Shown here in pieces: positions 60,776-64,000 of a DNA stretch of 64,000 bases. Position 1 is the stretch's first letter; each line of letters starts with the position of its first letter. Where the stretch lies: assembly GCF_907164915.1 (NCBI RefSeq), contig NC_061864.1:5043389-5107388 (forward strand). The letters run 5' to 3'. The translations under genes were made by a program, and so were the position numbers. The notes beneath the pieces were generated by a model. The model was not told where the DNA came from, made no database searches, and was given only the letters and a program-made list of their open reading frames with translations. This DNA comes from Impatiens glandulifera. Its lineage: Eukaryota > Streptophyta > Magnoliopsida > Ericales > Balsaminaceae.

Positions 60776-61079
60776 TTATCTTTCACGAGGATTTACTAGC
60801 TGCGAGAAAACAGCACTTGTCGCCACATCTTCCTCCCCATAACTCGCACCATCCACCCTACTTGCGCTGTTGTTATCAAATTCAATGCAATTCCTTGAAT
60901 ATGGTTCGTGCTGTTGTCTTTCGGTTCTGTCAGAGCCGATGAAGATTCCTCAAGCTAGAGGTCGTACTCCAAATTCCACAAAACATCTCCAATTGACGGC
61001 TTGTCAACCCCATGCTCCTCTAGACATTTCTCCCCCGTATCACTGTACTTCTTCAGGGAAGCAAGTTCCCTTTTCTTAA
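60776..61079 (-). pseudogene. Captured C-terminal fragment of a CrRLK1L receptor-like kinase
   Basis: On the minus strand it reads [34 protein letters not shown], a TAG stop, then ESSSALTEPKDNSTNHIQGI. After a frameshift it reads NSASRVDGASYGEEDVATSA and VFSQLVNPRER before TAA at 60776-60778. This is the end of the kinase domain (subdomain XI, GV-[DR]-[KR][12 protein letters not shown]) and the conserved C-terminal tail of FERONIA/HERK/ANXUR-type kinases. It is opposite in orientation to the DUF300 fragment, so two separate captures are likely. One stop and one frameshift make it non-coding. Confidence 0.8.
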
Positions 61080-61169
61080 AAAAAAATAAAGAAAAAAAAA
61101 TGATACTTTTATCTTACAAAACACAAAGGACAATAACATTTTGCTCAACAATAAGAACTCAACACATGT

Positions 61170-61775
61170 AAATGCAATTTTCGTAGGCGCAAATGCATTT
61201 TTCGTAGGCGCAAATGCGCAATTTTCGCAGGCGACAGATGCGCAATTTTCGCAGGCGACAGATGCGCAATTTTCGCAGGCGACAAATGCATATTCGTCTA
61301 CGACATATGCATTTTCGCCTGCGACGCCTACGACAAATGCATATTAAACCCTAAACCATTCAGCCATCATTTAAAATCTTAAACCAAACTCTAAACTCTA
61401 AACCAATATTTCGTTTCAGCATTATTGCAAGGAAAACGATGGAAAACGGGCATAACTCACCTGAAATGATGAAGGCGTTCCGGCGTTGCCTTGGGGAGTT
61501 GATAGATCGGTTTTCTTCGTTTCGTTGTGATCGTCGGAAGAGAAACTGAAATGGGAGAAACTAAAAAGAGAGAAAGGAAACCAAAGGATCGAACAAGGAG
61601 AAACCGAAAGGGAATAAGGAGAGAGAGAGGGAAAAGAAAACATAAATACCCAAATTTTTAATTAAGGGTAATATTGTCTTTTACCCATGGCAAAAGGTTA
61701 ATTTTACAAAATTTATAATGCCTATGCTAAATTTGGAAATAAGCCTATTATCAGGGTTATTTCGTCAAATTTCCC
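61170..61775 (-). repeat. Right long terminal inverted repeat
   Basis: Inverted counterpart of 58085-58650, with a variant 24-25-bp minisatellite (GCGCAATTTTCGCAGGCGA units, 61195-61290) at its inner side and a telomere-like AAACCCTAAACC patch at about 61347. It is outwardly complete, ending GTCAAATTTCCC at about 61775. The splice-donor motif CAG|GTGAGT is also present on its minus strand. Confidence 0.75.
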
Positions 61776-64000
61776 ATATTTTAAGATTAAGAAATGATGC
61801 TAATACGTTACAAATTCATACATGAATTAATTAAGGGTATTAGAATACCCACACCTCATAAACAGGTAGGTCTTACTTACACTCTTCTAAATCCCTATAA
61901 TTTTCTTTAAGTTATCAAAACTATAATTGTTTTAATCCCTATGCGTTTATGGATTGGGCGTCATTTAATCCCTATCCGACAATTTTCAAAAAGTGCCGTG
62001 TTGCAATTATCTGGAGAGATTTTGCGTAGTTTGACGTTAACTCACAAACTCTGATTACCATAATTTTAGAGGTGTTGCAATCTGGATATTATTGCTCGTT
62101 TATATTCTGAAAAAATATACCTTTGGATGCTAAGTTTCTTAGTTCTGAATGTGATTCGGAATTTTCAATTGGTTTGGAGAGATATATTTGGAATGGTAAT
62201 TAGACACCTTCAAACATTTTTCATAATGTAATTCTTTATTATTTATTATTAATTCTTAGTAAGATTATGTAGACAGAATCTTTAAAGGTACAATAAGCTG
62301 AGAATTTGTTATATGTGGCATGTCTAGAAAATAGAGTTTGAGAAACAGAGCGAATATTAATACACATTCAATAATATATATAGCATATATAGAGTCTAGT
62401 CTAGTTATATAGAGTATATATATATATATATATATATTATATTGCCTTGTTGCTTAAGAATTATTTAAAAAATATTTAAATAGCATTCATTCTTTTTATT
62501 TATCCTTCCATCAATCAATTTATAATGATTCTCTCTTTTTTATTTATTTTAAATATTTAATATTCATTTAAAATTATTCTCTTATTTATTTATTTTAAAT
62601 ATTTAATTATTTTTATTGCCATAGTTAATTTTTTCATAACCCGTGTACAAAATAATGTCTTTTTATCTGAAAAGAGGATCACTTCACTCTTTTTATGCAT
62701 GGATTTTTTTTATATTAATTAAACTTTTAATAAAATTAGTTAGTGGGTAAACATAAATATTTTTTTCCCATTATATTTAAGAAAGTGAAAATTAAAACCG
62801 TGACACTTGCCTTTTTAAAAAACATTAATATTGTCACTTGAATTACTTTTAATAATCCAAACAAAGTTAAACATTATTTCACTCTCTTCTCATTTATCAC
62901 ATCACTTAATTTATTAATCAAAATACTAAAATATCCTCTATTTTAATATTTTATTTATATATATATATATGAATACATTTTAACTCTTTTTACTAAAAAT
63001 AATCATCACTTCCTCAAAGTTATCAACAATTATTTTTTTTTTCTTCTTCTAAAATTTTCAAATAACCCCAAATCCGAACGAGATCTAATTGATATAGCGT
63101 GTAATTCCAACATTTAATAATATATAAACACTTGAAAGTTGTTTAATTCAACATTTTTGTTTTTTTTTAAAGCTAACCAAGTCAATTATCTAATCACATT
63201 GAACGGGTACTTTTAACTTAATTACAACAATGATGAGGTCGAATTCTGAACATTTTTGTTGGGGGCATTATGATTTTGAAGTACTTGAAGAGGAATATAT
63301 GGTGATTGATTAATGTGGTTTGACACATATATATGCATGGAACAGATTATGTTTCTTCTTAATTAATTAAACTAGAGGTTGCATTTTCATGACTTCCAGC
63401 TTCTTTATCTACAATACTAGAGTAGTGCAGATCGATTTTATCATGTAAGAACTTTATTATATTGGTTCAAAACATAATTCCAAAGATTTATTCTAAAAAA
63501 ATAACTCATCATAAAAGATTATCCAAAATGGAAAGTGGGTGAATGTTATTTAAAGTCTACTAAGATTTTGTTTGATTTTGGGTTATTTAAATAATTATTT
63601 GAGTTATTTAAATAATCTTGTTAGGTATTGGATTATAAAAAGTTGGGTTATTGATAAAATATTTAATAAAACATATATTTGTTTTAAAAAATAAATAAAT
63701 AATATTTTAATTGATTAATTATTTGATTTGTTTGATGAAGAGATAAATATTAAGAGGACTAACTTTTAATCTTAGGCAGAGTAAGGAGTGTCACTTCGGG
63801 TTGTGTTTTTCTTGTATTATAAAGATAGATTTAGATGTTTTTCAAAAAGAAGAAAAAAAAAATCCAATTATTGTTCAATTTTATCCAAACAGGCCACTAA
63901 TCATGGGTCAATTATTCTCTTAAATTTATATATATATACCATGTATAATCCAATTATTGTCCAGACCAAACAATATATATTCGATATCATAAAGTCAACT
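61776..64000. other. AT-rich flank, no gene seen; MITE-like sequence near the end
   Basis: (TA)n at 62416-62440. From about 63560 the text GATTTTGGGTTATTTAAATAA ... TTATCCAAACAGGCC resembles hAT-type MITE ends and the insertion at 3103-3411, in opposite orientation. No ORF with recognisable content. Confidence 0.45.

Larger units (their letters stand above)
58085..61775. mobile_element. Mutator-like element (Pack-MULE) with long terminal inverted repeats
   Basis: 58085-58650 and 61170-61775 are inverted copies of each other. Shared landmarks include TTAGCATAGGCAT, TTTTGCCATGGGTAAAAGAC, CCTTAATTAAAAATTTGGGT, TCATCATTTCAGGTGAGTTA and a GCATTTNTCGCAGGCGA-type minisatellite at the inner ends. 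The right outer end, read inward, starts GGGAAATTTGACGAAATAAC, a terminus typical of plant MULEs. The left outer ~40 bp is missing or diverged next to the tRNA-Pro duplication. No transposase is present; inside are fragments of two unrelated host genes. Class assignment is from the long TIRs and terminal sequence; the inverted repeat is directly visible. Confidence 0.75.

Overview
This window is nuclear DNA of a flowering plant, most likely a eudicot. The genes are split by AT-rich GT-AG introns, intergenic DNA is very AT-rich with long (TA)n tracts, and the proteins are plant-type: WOX4 homeobox factor, phytolongin, DUF4094-type galactosyltransferase and BBE-like oxidase. The species cannot be named from the sequence. 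Intron-exon structures were built by hand; reading phase closes across every junction of the multi-exon genes.

Layout. 1-415: small secreted cysteine-rich peptide gene (+). 723-793: tRNA-Gly(UCC) (-). 960-2262: phytolongin (+). 2846-10199: cytosolic methionyl-tRNA synthetase in 17 coding exons (-). 13595-16117: RRM-type RNA-binding protein (-). 16.4-28.8 kb: gene-free, with a decayed LINE tail, a Helitron-like element carrying six tandem ~290-bp units (20168-22125) and a foldback hairpin. 29455-31255: beta-1,3-galactosyltransferase family gene (+). 33511-35184: intronless berberine-bridge-enzyme-like FAD oxidase (+). 37.4-44.6 kb: four paralogous small cupins (DUF861/Cupin_3) sharing one phase-2 intron, two plain, one with a plastid-type N-terminus and one with a membrane anchor. 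38.9-48.3 kb: several MITE-like elements. 49631-50645: WOX4 (-). 50.7-57.9 kb: gene-poor. 57913-57984: tRNA-Pro(UGG), its 3' part duplicated downstream. About 58.1-61.8 kb: a Mutator-like element with ~0.6-kb inverted repeats enclosing fragments of two unrelated host genes, a DUF300/LAZ1-like gene and a CrRLK1L receptor kinase. 61.8-64 kb: AT-rich, with a MITE-like stretch.

How the genes relate. Most neighbours are unrelated housekeeping or developmental genes. The functional cluster is the cupin set, where a ~3.6-kb tandem duplication produced copies 1 and 2 and left a scrap of copy 3. Copy 2 shows three lesions and may be decaying. The most unusual structures are the Helitron-like array, whose units each carry a tRNA-like pol III promoter, and the double-capture Pack-MULE beside a tRNA gene.
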